17,240 nucleotides of DNA, taken from contig CAJOPJ010000009.1 of the NCBI GenBank assembly GCA_905236325.1, forward strand, positions 1 through 17,240, in the 5' to 3' direction. Source of the stretch: an uncultured Selenomonadaceae bacterium (GTDB lineage Bacteria; Bacillota; Negativicutes; Selenomonadales; Selenomonadaceae). Positions within the stretch are counted from its first letter, which is position 1; every line of letters starts with the position of its first letter. Positions 6,411-14,342 of the stretch are shown here, in pieces. The position numbers and the translations under genes were made by a program. Below the pieces are notes generated by a model, which was given only the letters and a program-made list of their open reading frames with translations, was not told where the DNA came from and did no database searches.

Positions 6411-8132
6411 TTATTCAAATGCACCTTTTGGGCAGAGCTGACTGCAAAGGCTGCAACCTGTACATTGCGTCGAATCAACTACCGCCTTGCCGTTAACCAT
6501 TGAAATTGCCGGACAACCGATCTTCATACAAGATTTACAGCCAATACATTTTTCAGTATTGACCTTAAGAGGCGCGTTATGCTTAACATGCTTCAACAAA
6601 GCACAAGGTCTGCGCGAAATAATTACGCTCGGCTCTGAAACTTTCAATTCCTGCTTTAAAACTTCATCAAGGCTCTTGAGGTCGTAAGGATCAACAACTG
6701 CAACGCGCTTTATGCCCATTGCCTTAACTAACAATTCAAGATTTATCTTGCCAGCCGGATTGCCTTTAATATCAAAACCTGTTGTAGGATTTTGCTGGTG
6801 CCCTGTCATTCCTGTTATTGAATTATCCAAAATAACAACTGTTGTATTTGACTGATTATAAGCAACATCAGCCAACGCTGTCATTCCTGAGTGTACAAAT
6901 GTAGAATCACCAATAACAGCAACTGTCTTGCCTTCGGACTGTGCACCGAGCATTTTATTAAAACCGTGCGCACTGCTGATTGACGCGCCCATACATAATG
7001 TAGTATCCATTGCATTAAGCGGCGCAGTTGCACCAAGTGTATAACAGCCAATATCGCCCATAACAATGCACTTATTTTTCTGCAATGTATAAAACAAGCC
7101 TCTATGCGGACAACCGGCACACATAACAGGCGGACGACCAGGTATATTATCTTCCAACTGCACGCCTTCATTAACATCTTTATTAAAGACTTTAGCTATC
7201 ATATTTTGCGAAAATTCATCAACCACAGGCAATAAATCCTTGCCGTGAACTTCAAGCCCAAGAGATTTAACAAATTGTTCAAAAATATCATCAAGTTCCT
7301 CAACAACATAAAGCTTTTGAACTCTCGACGCAAAATTTTTAATAAGTTCCGGCGGCAATGGATTAACCATTCCGAGTTTTAAAATGCTTACACTGTCGCC
7401 AAAAACTTCCTTAACATACTGATAGCTTGTCGAGGAAGTTATTATCCCGATTTCCGAACTGCCGAGTTCAACTCTATTCAGCGGCGTTGTTTCAGCATAT
7501 TCAATCAGCTTGGTTGTGCGTTCTTCAACTATTGGGTGACGCTTTTTAGCATTTGCAGGCATCATAACATATTTAGCTATATTCTTTTCATAAGGCTTGA
7601 TAGGAACATTTCTTTCGCCAAGTTCAACTACTGATTGACTATGCGCAACACGCGTACACATTTTAACAATAACAGGCGTATCAAATTGCTCAGAAAGTTC
7701 ATAAGCCAACTTAGTAAATTCCAAAGCCTCTGCACTGTCCGAAGGTTCAAGCATTGGAACTTTCGCCGCTATTGCATAATGTCTTGAATCCTGCTCATTT
7801 TGCGAAGAATGATGCCCTGCGTCATCCGCAACAACAATAACCAATCCTGCATTAACACCTGTGTAAGACATAGTAAACATTGGATCTGCCGCAACATTAA
7901 GCCCAACGTGTTTTTGTCCGCAAAATGCTCTGCGACCTGCCAAACTCGCACCAAATGCCGCCTCCATTGCAACTTTTTCATTCGGTGCCCATTCACAATA
8001 AATATCTTCAAACTTCGCCGCCTCTTCAGTTATTTCTGTCGAAGGCGTTCCCGGATAACTCGATACAAAGCAAACTCCGGCTTCATAAAGTCCACGCGCT
8101 ATCGCCTTGTTTCCAAGCATCAATTCTTTCAT
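6411..8132 (-). CDS. iorA: Indolepyruvate:ferredoxin oxidoreductase, alpha subunit
   Basis: A 573-residue TPP-dependent, iron-sulfur enzyme subunit of normal IorA length. The N-terminal pyrimidine-binding domain holds SSYPGTPSTEI and the EWAPNEKVA stretch with its conserved Glu. The PP-binding domain holds MCAGCPHRG, GDIGCYTLGA and the GDSTF...LDN stretch that binds Mg-diphosphate. The C-terminus carries two ferredoxin-type [4Fe-4S] clusters, with cysteines 529, 532, 535, 540 and 557, 560, 563, 567. The ATG at 8132 has AGGAAGTG seven bases upstream. It is the first gene of the minus-strand unit, behind an extended -10 promoter. The enzyme is oxygen-sensitive, supporting an anaerobic host. The phenylacetate-CoA-ligase-type gene often found with iorAB is not in the window. 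Confidence 0.96.
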   Translation of the reverse strand: MKELMLGNKAIARGLYEAGVCFVSSYPGTPSTEITEEAAKFEDIYCEWAPNEKVAMEAAFGASLAGRRAFCGQKHVGLNVAADPMFTMSYTGVNAGLVIVVADDAGHHSSQNEQDSRHYAIAAKVPMLEPSDSAEALEFTKLAYELSEQFDTPVIVKMCTRVAHSQSVVELGERNVPIKPYEKNIAKYVMMPANAKKRHPIVEERTTKLIEYAETTPLNRVELGSSEIGIITSSTSYQYVKEVFGDSVSILKLGMVNPLPPELIKNFASRVQKLYVVEELDDIFEQFVKSLGLEVHGKDLLPVVDEFSQNMIAKVFNKDVNEGVQLEDNIPGRPPVMCAGCPHRGLFYTLQKNKCIVMGDIGCYTLGATAPLNAMDTTLCMGASISSAHGFNKMLGAQSEGKTVAVIGDSTFVHSGMTALADVAYNQSNTTVVILDNSITGMTGHQQNPTTGFDIKGNPAGKINLELLVKAMGIKRVAVVDPYDLKSLDEVLKQELKVSEPSVIISRRPCALLKHVKHNAPLKVNTEKCIGCKSCMKIGCPAISMVNGKAVVDSTQCTGCSLCSQLCPKGAFE

Positions 8133-8154
8133 TAAAAATCACTTCCTAAAAAAA

Positions 8155-8177
8155 ATAACTATCAATCCGATAACTAT
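8155..8177 (-). repeat. Direct 8-bp repeat in the iorA leader
   Basis: ATAACTAT occurs at 8155-8162 and again at 8170-8177 on the plus strand, 15 bases apart, inside the predicted untranslated leader of iorA. Such spacing could serve an operator, but the motif is AT-rich and may be chance. Confidence 0.35.
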
Positions 8178-8188
8178 TTTACATTTTT

Positions 8189-8197
8189 ATTATATCA
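8189..8197 (-). promoter_or_regulatory. Extended -10 promoter for the iorA unit
   Basis: The minus strand reads TGATATAAT: a perfect TATAAT with the TG of an extended -10 element. No good -35 hexamer sits at 17 bases, as is common for extended -10 promoters. Transcription would start near 8182, giving an iorA leader of about 50 bases. No other convincing promoter was seen for the six genes that follow. A weaker alternative, TTGTAT-17-TAAAAT, overlaps the same stretch. Confidence 0.55.
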
Positions 8198-8247
8198 AAT
8201 ACAAGACTCTGCAGGATTTTTATTTCAAATAAAGAATAATAGCCGGC

Positions 8248-9084
8248 ATGAATGTAAAAGATATTTTAATAAAAGCAACTTCAAAATTAAAAAGCGCAGG
8301 AATAGAAAATCCACGCCTTGACGCAGAAATCCTGCTTGCACATACCTTGAATTGCAGACGCTTAAATCTCTACACCGAAGACAACAAAATTCTGTCTGTT
8401 GAACAAATTGTGCGCTTTAACAGCCTTCTAACAAAAAGACTAAACAATATTCCTGTAGCCTACATTTTGCAAAATAAACAATTTATGTCGCTGAACTTTT
8501 TTGTAACGCCCGATGTTCTAATTCCACGCCCAGATACCGAAATCCTTGCGCAGTTGACTATCGAAAACCTCTCCGGCGATAAATTTTTTGCCGATTTAGG
8601 TACAGGCTCCGGCGCATTAGCTGTTTCTGTCCTAAAATACACAAAAAATTCACGCGCTGTTGCAGTCGATATTTCAAACGCAGCTTTAAATGTTGCAAAG
8701 TTCAATGCAAAAAAAATTGGCGTATCCGACAGAATAGACTTCTTCTTCGGCGACTTATTTGCGCCTTTGCAAAATCAAAAATTCAATGCAATTATCTCAA
8801 ATCCACCTTACATACCAACTGCTGAAATTAAAAGTCTGCAAGCCGAAGTTCAAACTGAACCTATAATCGCTCTTGACGGCGGCTCTGACGGCTTAAATTT
8901 TTACAGGCAAATTATCACTGCCGCGCCAAATTACTTAACTTCGGGCGGCTTTTGCGCTGTTGAAATCGGCAGTACTCAAGCCAACGCAGTGAAAAATATC
9001 TTCACAGCCGCCGGCTTTACAGAAATTGAAATCTTACAAGACTTAGCAGGTCTCGACAGAGTAGTTATTGCTGTCAGTCATTAG
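8248..9084 (+). CDS. prmC: Peptide chain release factor N5-glutamine methyltransferase
   Basis: A 278-residue class I SAM-dependent methyltransferase of usual PrmC/HemK length. It has a helical N-terminal domain with the PRLDAEILLAH pattern, an IPRPDTE stretch, the SAM loop DLGTGSGALAVS, and the catalytic NPPY motif followed by IP. PrmC methylates the glutamine of the GGQ motif in release factors RF1 and RF2, aiding translation termination. The prfA gene, its frequent upstream neighbour, is not here; instead prmC is divergent from iorA across 115 bases. The ribosome site before the ATG is weak. It heads a plus-strand run and is followed after 26 bases by ecfT. A plus-strand promoter in the gap could not be pinned down. 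Confidence 0.95.
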   Translation: MNVKDILIKATSKLKSAGIENPRLDAEILLAHTLNCRRLNLYTEDNKILSVEQIVRFNSLLTKRLNNIPVAYILQNKQFMSLNFFVTPDVLIPRPDTEILAQLTIENLSGDKFFADLGTGSGALAVSVLKYTKNSRAVAVDISNAALNVAKFNAKKIGVSDRIDFFFGDLFAPLQNQKFNAIISNPPYIPTAEIKSLQAEVQTEPIIALDGGSDGLNFYRQIITAAPNYLTSGGFCAVEIGSTQANAVKNIFTAAGFTEIEILQDLAGLDRVVIAVSH

Positions 9085-9110
9085 CTAAAGCCTAAATTTG
9101 GTGGTAAACA

Positions 9111-9911
9111 ATGTTGCAAAATATCATGCTGGGACAATTCTTCCCCGGCAATTCAATTTTACACAGATTAGACCCGCGCACTAAAATATTCTTGCTATTT
9201 GCGCTGATGATTTTAATCTTTTTAACAGACTCAACAATAAATTACGCAATCTTGACAGCCTTCACTGCCGCGTTGATTTTTTTATCAAAAATTCCACCAA
9301 CCACTGTCTTAAAATCACTAAAACCTGTCGCTTGGATTATTCTATTCACTTCACTTATACATCTAATCAGTCACGAAGGCATAGTCTTAGCAAAAATCTT
9401 CATCTTTAAAATCACTGACACAGGTCTTCAACAAGCAATCTTAATCAGCTTGCGACTAATCTTGATAATCATTCTGTCAAGTCTTTTAACTTTCACAACT
9501 TCACCAATAAAACTAACCGACGCGCTTGAAAAAATTTTATCGCCTTTTACAAAAATCGGACTCCCTGCGCACGAAATTGCAATGATGATGACAATCGCAC
9601 TAAGATTTATCCCAACAATCTTGGAAGAAACTGACAAAATCATTAAAGCACAAAAATCACGCGGCGCAGACTTTGAAACCGGCAACATCTTCAAGCGCAT
9701 TAAAAATTTCGTGCCAATCTTAGTTCCACTGTTCCTATCAACTTTCCGACGCGCTGATGAACTTGCAATGGCGATGGAAGCGCGTTGCTATCGCGGCGGA
9801 ATTGGTCGCACGCACATGAAAATCCTACAATTCAAGCAAATTGATTTTGCCGCAACAATTTTTGTATTGTTAATCTACTTAATAACAGGAGTTGTAAATT
9901 TTGAAACCTGA
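9111..9911 (+). CDS. ecfT: EcfT, transmembrane scaffold of an energy-coupling factor transporter
   Basis: A 266-residue membrane protein of the EcfT/CbiQ family. Hydrophobic segments fill the N-terminal two thirds and the extreme C-terminus. Between them lie both coupling motifs that grip the ATPases: the SRG motif in KAQKSRGADFETG and the YRG motif in MEARCYRGGIGRT. EcfT links the two EcfA ATPases to exchangeable vitamin-binding S-components such as ThiT, also encoded here. The ATG has GGTGG just upstream. In many Firmicutes the order is ecfA1-ecfA2-ecfT-truA; here truA follows as expected, with an 11-base overlap, but prmC occupies the upstream place and no ATPase gene is present. The ATPases must lie elsewhere. 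Confidence 0.94.
   Translation: MLQNIMLGQFFPGNSILHRLDPRTKIFLLFALMILIFLTDSTINYAILTAFTAALIFLSKIPPTTVLKSLKPVAWIILFTSLIHLISHEGIVLAKIFIFKITDTGLQQAILISLRLILIIILSSLLTFTTSPIKLTDALEKILSPFTKIGLPAHEIAMMMTIALRFIPTILEETDKIIKAQKSRGADFETGNIFKRIKNFVPILVPLFLSTFRRADELAMAMEARCYRGGIGRTHMKILQFKQIDFAATIFVLLIYLITGVVNFET
9887..9891 (+). promoter_or_regulatory. Ribosome binding site supporting the TTG start of truA
   Basis: AGGAG nine bases before the TTG at 9901, inside the end of ecfT. It explains initiation at a TTG codon, there being no ATG or GTG nearby in frame. Confidence 0.6.
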
Positions 9912-10695
9912 AATCAGACTGCGAAATCGAAATATCGCACTGAAAATCGCCTATGACGGCACAAATTACAATGGCTTTCAACGCCAAAATCCACCAAGCA
10001 TTGCAGTTCAAAACATTCTTGAAGACAGGCTGGCTAAAATTTTCGGCGAACAGATTGTTATGATAGCTTCAGGACGCACTGATGCAGGTGTTCACGCCGC
10101 CGGTCAAATTGTAAATTTCTTCACCAACGGCAGAATCGAAGTCGAAAAAATTCCAAAAGCCGCAAGCGGAGTTCTGCCACCTGATATTGTAGTTCAAAAT
10201 GCTTGGAATGTAGATAAAAACTTCAGCGCACTGCACAGCGCGTCAAGCAAAATTTATATTTACAGAATCCAGCGCGACAAAACTTTAAATCCATTCACCA
10301 AAAATTTTGCCTGGCACATACCATACACCTTGAACTTGGATAAAATGCAATCTGCACTGAATGTCTTGCTCGGCGAACACAATTTTTCCGCCTTCAAGGC
10401 AGCAAGCGATACAAAAATGAACCCTGTACGCACAATCTACAGCACAGAAATTTTGCAGGAAAACATCTTCAACGCCGATATTCTGACAATAAAAATTCAC
10501 GCAAGCGGCTTTTTATATCATATGGCGCGTAATATTGTCGCGGCAACTGTTGCTGTAGGTCGCGAACGCTTGAGTTTGCAAGATTTTAAAAAATATTTTC
10601 AACTGCAAAACAGAAACTTAATGCCTGCGACTGCGCCGGCTAATGGTCTTTGCTTGCAGAATGTTTTTTATAAAAATTTTATTTTGGAGGAATGA
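9901..10695 (+). CDS. truA: tRNA pseudouridine(38-40) synthase TruA
   Basis: A 264-residue TruA of standard length. It shows the ALKIAYDGTNYNGFQRQ opening, the catalytic Asp61 in GRTDAGVHA, HNFSAFKAAS in the second half, and GFLYHMARNIV near the end. TruA isomerises uridines 38-40 in the anticodon stem-loop of many tRNAs. The start is TTG at 9901, supported by AGGAG nine bases upstream and by the N-terminus reaching the conserved core about 12 residues in. Its first 11 bases overlap the end of ecfT, and it leads directly into the FIST chemoreceptor gene, whose ribosome site lies within its last codons. This suggests coupled translation of the three. Confidence 0.96.
   Translation: MKPEIRLRNRNIALKIAYDGTNYNGFQRQNPPSIAVQNILEDRLAKIFGEQIVMIASGRTDAGVHAAGQIVNFFTNGRIEVEKIPKAASGVLPPDIVVQNAWNVDKNFSALHSASSKIYIYRIQRDKTLNPFTKNFAWHIPYTLNLDKMQSALNVLLGEHNFSAFKAASDTKMNPVRTIYSTEILQENIFNADILTIKIHASGFLYHMARNIVAATVAVGRERLSLQDFKKYFQLQNRNLMPATAPANGLCLQNVFYKNFILEE
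10686..10690 (+). promoter_or_regulatory. Ribosome binding site for the TTG-started FIST receptor gene
   Basis: GGAGG in the last codons of truA, eight bases before the TTG at 10699. An ATG at 10692 opens a frame of only four codons, so the TTG is the likely start. Confidence 0.65.
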
Positions 10696-10698
10696 ATT

Positions 10699-12765
10699 TT
10701 GTTTAATTTTTTTAATCGCGAAAAAAAATTGCCTGAAATAATCGACAATACGCACGAAAAACCACTCGCAAAAAGAATCGCCACAATGAAGTCCGACAAA
10801 GCCGAAGATATAAAAGCAAAATATCTTAATGAAAGCGAAATCGACGCAGGTAATTTAAAACAACTTTGTGACTTACCTGAAGGCGTTGCATTGATTTTAG
10901 GCTTTGTTTCGGAAGATTTAAATTTCGATTCTGTCGCCAAAAAAATTAAAAATTCTGTTCCAAGCGGCACAAAGATAATCTTACTAAGCACAGCCGGAGA
11001 ACTTTTTTCAAAAAATTCAACTTTATATTGTCCTGCAAATGAAAATCGCCGCAAAATCTTATTGCAAAGTTATTCCAAGCGTATGATTGAAAATACCTTC
11101 ACAATGACAATTCCATTGCACAATGAAGACCTGCGCGAACAAAAAATTTCAATGTCAGTGACAGAACGCGTAAATTTAATTAAAGCTGAAATCTTAAAAC
11201 ACAAGGTGCCTTTCAGAATCAGCACAAATCACACTTTCGCAATGGTTTATGTTAATGGCAATTCAAACTGTGAAACTTTTGTGTTGCAAGCAATGTATGA
11301 CTCAGATATGTTCCCCTGCCCATTCATTGGCGGCAGTGCCGGCGGCAAGTTGGATTTTGAACATACCTACATTTTTGATGGCGAAAAAACCTTAGAACAG
11401 CACGCAGTTATTACTGTTATCCGACTCAGCAAGGAATTTCGCTATGGAATTTTTAAAACACAAGCCGGTCGCCGCGAAAATAAAACTTTCAAAATTTCAC
11501 AAGCTAACAGCACTTTGCGCTATATCGAAACGGTTTTTGACGCTGAAGAAAATTCAGTCAGCTTCATTAATGAACTGAAAAAATATTTCAATGTCAACAC
11601 CGTCGCCGAACTAAATAATGTCTTGCAAAATTACACATTTGCTGTTGATGTCAATGGAGAAAATTATATCAGAACCATTGCCGGAATTGATGAAACAAAT
11701 GACAGAATAAATTTTTTCTGCGATGTCGTTACCGGCGAAGAACTTCAATTGATGCGCAGAACTTCACTGTCAGATAGCTTGTTGCCGGATTTTGAAAAAT
11801 ATCAGCGCAATAAACCTGAAATCATCGGCGGCATTTTGAACGACTGCATAACGCGCAGACTCGGTCACCCCGACGAAATAAAAAATATTTCAATGCTAAA
11901 AAATATACCTGTCGCAGGATTCTCAAGTTTCGGCGAAATCAGCGGACTGCATATCAATGAAACTCTGACTGCAATTTTCTTCTACCATGTGCCAAGCGGA
12001 ACTTCTTTCGGCGATGAATATATTGACACATTTCCACAGGCTTACTCAAACTGCCAAGCATACTTCTACAATCGCATTATTGAGCGTCAAAAACAAACCG
12101 ACAAACTCAAGGACAAGTTAATAAATATGTTCAGCAATTACCAAACAAAAATGCCGGAAATTGTCAGTTCAATTTCGCACATTTCCGAAGAAGTCGATAT
12201 AATTCAAGACTCAGTCCGCCAACTTGGTACAGGAATTGATGAACAAGGCAGTTTATTTACACAGGTTATGGAACGCAGTAATTCAGTCGCACCAAAACTT
12301 GAAATGCTCGGTCAAAGTACACAAAAAATTCGCGATGTAATGAAAATGATTGACGCAATAGCGGCACAAACAAATTTGTTAGCATTAAATGCTGCGATTG
12401 AAGCGGCAAGAGCCGGTGAAGCAGGTCGCGGCTTTGCTGTTGTTGCGGAGGAAGTCAGAAAACTTTCCGAAAACACCCAGCAAAGCGTTAAATCTTCCGA
12501 AGACGCAATTGGAACTTTAATTCACGATGTGGAAGAAATTAACGCAATTATGGCTAAAAATGAAGGCTTTGAAGACAAGATAACTGAATTTGACAGTGAG
12601 TTCACCGAACAAATTAAAATCCTGCACCGCAACTTAGACGCAGGTATTCAAGAAATTCAAACTTCGGCAAGTTCAGTTCATGATTTGGAAAAAATCAACA
12701 ATTCTGTACAAAGTCAAACCAATGAAATTGCAAAAATCATTCACAACATTGAAATGGGAATTTAA
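10699..12765 (+). CDS. Soluble chemoreceptor with FIST sensor domains and MCP signalling domain
   Basis: A 688-residue protein without signal peptide or membrane helices. Residues about 60-250 match FIST-N (LLSTAGELF, PFIGGSAGG) and about 265-435 FIST-C (GGILNDCITRR, AGFSSFGEI). Residues about 470-688 are helical and contain the highly conserved methyl-accepting hairpin tip, IAAQTNLLALNAAIEAARAG through AVVAEEVRKLSE, at about 553-591, which contacts CheA and CheW. FIST domains are thought to bind small ligands, possibly amino acids; here it should report cytoplasmic levels to the chemotaxis machinery. No HAMP domain and no C-terminal CheR-tethering pentapeptide are seen. Start TTG at 10699, three bases after truA. 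No other chemotaxis gene is in the window. Confidence 0.92.
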   Translation: MFNFFNREKKLPEIIDNTHEKPLAKRIATMKSDKAEDIKAKYLNESEIDAGNLKQLCDLPEGVALILGFVSEDLNFDSVAKKIKNSVPSGTKIILLSTAGELFSKNSTLYCPANENRRKILLQSYSKRMIENTFTMTIPLHNEDLREQKISMSVTERVNLIKAEILKHKVPFRISTNHTFAMVYVNGNSNCETFVLQAMYDSDMFPCPFIGGSAGGKLDFEHTYIFDGEKTLEQHAVITVIRLSKEFRYGIFKTQAGRRENKTFKISQANSTLRYIETVFDAEENSVSFINELKKYFNVNTVAELNNVLQNYTFAVDVNGENYIRTIAGIDETNDRINFFCDVVTGEELQLMRRTSLSDSLLPDFEKYQRNKPEIIGGILNDCITRRLGHPDEIKNISMLKNIPVAGFSSFGEISGLHINETLTAIFFYHVPSGTSFGDEYIDTFPQAYSNCQAYFYNRIIERQKQTDKLKDKLINMFSNYQTKMPEIVSSISHISEEVDIIQDSVRQLGTGIDEQGSLFTQVMERSNSVAPKLEMLGQSTQKIRDVMKMIDAIAAQTNLLALNAAIEAARAGEAGRGFAVVAEEVRKLSENTQQSVKSSEDAIGTLIHDVEEINAIMAKNEGFEDKITEFDSEFTEQIKILHRNLDAGIQEIQTSASSVHDLEKINNSVQSQTNEIAKIIHNIEMGI

Positions 12766-12784
12766 CTTGATTAAAACAATTTCT

Positions 12785-12812
12785 TTGCAAAATCAACAAG
12801 TTGTGTTATTAT
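12785..12812 (+). promoter_or_regulatory. Promoter of pfkA
   Basis: TTGCAA (12785-12790), a 16-base spacer and TATTAT (12807-12812), with TG one base before the -10 giving an extended -10 (TGTTATTAT). It lies in the 94-base gap between the FIST receptor and pfkA, about 47 bases before the pfkA ATG. This suggests pfkA is independently transcribed, though no terminator separates it from the upstream run. Confidence 0.6.
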
Positions 12813-12842
12813 TCAATCACTAACAACTACTTTAATAAAGGC

Positions 12843-12851
12843 AGGGGGAGG
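12843..12851 (+). promoter_or_regulatory. Strong ribosome binding site of pfkA
   Basis: AGGGGGAGG eight bases before the ATG at 12860, the strongest Shine-Dalgarno site in the window. It fits a highly expressed glycolytic gene. Confidence 0.7.
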
Positions 12852-12859
12852 ACTTTAAA

Positions 12860-13822
12860 ATGCTAAAAAGTATAGCAGTAATGACATCGGGCGGCGACAG
12901 TCCCGGAATGAATGCGGCAGTTCGCGCAGTAACCAGAACAGCACTTCATCAAGGCGTGAAGGTTTGGGGTATTCGCGGCGGCTATCACGGTCTTTTGGAC
13001 GAAGAAATTTTTGAAATGCAGTCTAAGGACGTAAGCGATATTATCCAACGCGGCGGAACATTTTTAGGCACAGCGCGTTGCAAGCGTTTTACCACCCCTG
13101 AAGGTCGTATGCTTGGCTATAAAAATCTTGTTGACAGAGGTATTCAAGGCTTAGTAGTCATTGGCGGCGACGGCAGTTTGCGTGGCGCATCAACTTTAAG
13201 CCAAGAAACAGGTATCCCAATTGTCGGCTTGCCGGGTACGATTGATAATGATGTTTGGGGCAGTGACTATACAATCGGTTGCGACACTGCTGCAAATACT
13301 GTTCTCGACGCAATGAACAAACTGCGCGACACAGCTTCTGCCCACCGCCGAATTATCGTTTTGGAAGTTATGGGACGCAACAGCGGCTGGCTGGCTATGG
13401 TTGCAGGTATTTCCGGCGGCGCAGAATATATTTTAGTTCCTGAAGAACCTTTTGACATCAATGAAATTTGCGAAGATATGAAGCGCGAATATGAAAAAGG
13501 CAAACGCTACATCTTGGTAGTTTTGGCAGAAGGCGCAGGCAGAGCCGCTGAACTCGGTCCAATTATTGCCGAAAAAACTGGTCGCGATACGCGCGTTTCA
13601 AAACTTGGTCACATTCAACGCGGCGGCAGTCCTTCAGTTATAGACCGCGTCAAAGCAAGTCAACTTGGCGAACACGCTGCCCTTGCCTTAATTTCAGGTT
13701 TGAGCGATATTGTTTTCGGCTTTAATCGCGGTCATGTTGTTTCAATCAATCTGCACGACGCTGTAACAAACAAAAAAAATTTAGATCCGCTCTATATGCG
13801 CCTAGCAAAAGTTTTGGCATAA
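12860..13822 (+). CDS. pfkA: ATP-dependent 6-phosphofructokinase
   Basis: A 320-residue PfkA of typical bacterial length, phosphorylating fructose 6-phosphate to the 1,6-bisphosphate. It shows TSGGDSPGMNA at the N-terminus, the nucleotide loop GGDGS (102-106), PGTIDND with catalytic Asp129, RDTASAHRR, EVMGRNSGW and GHIQRGGSP. Gly105 in GGDGS and Gly126 in PGT indicate ATP rather than pyrophosphate as donor. The stretch after EVMGR reads NSGW where E. coli- and Bacillus-type enzymes have an x-G-D pattern, as in some mixed-type PFKs, so allosteric behaviour may differ. It has its own promoter, a very strong ribosome site and an intrinsic terminator. No pyruvate kinase gene is adjacent. Confidence 0.96.
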   Translation: MLKSIAVMTSGGDSPGMNAAVRAVTRTALHQGVKVWGIRGGYHGLLDEEIFEMQSKDVSDIIQRGGTFLGTARCKRFTTPEGRMLGYKNLVDRGIQGLVVIGGDGSLRGASTLSQETGIPIVGLPGTIDNDVWGSDYTIGCDTAANTVLDAMNKLRDTASAHRRIIVLEVMGRNSGWLAMVAGISGGAEYILVPEEPFDINEICEDMKREYEKGKRYILVVLAEGAGRAAELGPIIAEKTGRDTRVSKLGHIQRGGSPSVIDRVKASQLGEHAALALISGLSDIVFGFNRGHVVSINLHDAVTNKKNLDPLYMRLAKVLA

Positions 13823-13834
13823 AATATTTTTATC

Positions 13835-13864
13835 AGTCGCTTATGAATAGCGACTATTTTTTTT
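13835..13864 (+). terminator. Intrinsic terminator after pfkA
   Basis: A 7-bp perfect stem (AGTCGCT / AGCGACT) with a 7-base loop, then one A and eight T residues. It begins 13 bases after the pfkA stop. The T-run abuts the ribosome site of the next gene, so leakage through this hairpin may set the level of the CYTH-PiT pair. Confidence 0.85.
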
Positions 13865-13869
13865 GGGAG
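13865..13869 (+). promoter_or_regulatory. Ribosome binding site deciding the CYTH gene start
   Basis: GGGAG immediately after the T-run of the pfkA terminator and eight bases before the ATG at 13878. It rules out the in-frame TTG at 13863. Confidence 0.6.
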
Positions 13870-13877
13870 ATGATTTT

Positions 13878-14342
13878 ATGGCGTTGGAAATTGAGCGCAA
13901 ATTTTTAGTTGACGCTGAAAAAATTGCTGAACTCGATTTGTTGAACGGCGAAAAAATTGTTCAAGGTTACCTGTCAATAATTCCTGAAAAAACTGTTCGC
14001 GTACGTACAAAAAATAATCACGCTTACTTGACAATCAAAACAAAAAATATTGGCATTGTACGCAGTGAATTTGAATATGAAATTCCACTTGCCGACGCAC
14101 AGGAACTTTTAAAACTTTGTCCGCCTTACATAATTGAAAAAACGCGCTATAAAATTGAATTTGAAAGCAAAGTTTGGGAACTGGATATTTTTTCCGGCAG
14201 GCACGAAGGCTTGATTTTGGCTGAAGTTGAATTGACTGCGGCGAATGAATCAATTAAAATTCCTGACTGGATTGCTAAGGAAGTTTCTGACAACGAAAAA
14301 TATTATAATGCAAATTTGGCTTTTAAGGAGTGGTCAAAATAG
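13878..14342 (+). CDS. CYTH-domain protein (triphosphate tunnel metalloenzyme family)
   Basis: A 154-residue single-domain protein opening with the ExExK signature (Glu4, Glu6, Lys8 in LEIERKFLV). Alternating charged beta strands follow: VRVRTK, AYLTIKTK, EFEYEIP, KTRYKIEF, WELDIF and LAEVEL. These are the acidic and basic strands that line the tunnel binding Mg/Mn and triphosphate. Family members hydrolyse inorganic triphosphate or bind polyphosphate; some act on adenylate or thiamine triphosphate, so the substrate is unknown. The ATG at 13878 is chosen because of the GGGAG eight bases before it. The gene overlaps the start of the PiT phosphate transporter by 13 bases, which makes a role in phosphate or polyphosphate metabolism plausible by inference. 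Confidence 0.9.
   Translation: MALEIERKFLVDAEKIAELDLLNGEKIVQGYLSIIPEKTVRVRTKNNHAYLTIKTKNIGIVRSEFEYEIPLADAQELLKLCPPYIIEKTRYKIEFESKVWELDIFSGRHEGLILAEVELTAANESIKIPDWIAKEVSDNEKYYNANLAFKEWSK

Noticed and set aside
7800..8149. Two plus-strand open frames opposite the iorA start
   Set aside because: Low-complexity translations antisense to a strongly conserved enzyme; no ribosome site.
8198..8247. Plus-strand promoter for prmC
   Set aside because: AATAAT-like hexamers exist but none has a plausible -35 or TG extension at proper spacing.
12762..12802. Inverted repeat AACTTG...CAAGTT after the FIST receptor gene
   Set aside because: Six-base stem with a 27-base loop and no T-run; not a credible terminator, and it overlaps the pfkA promoter.
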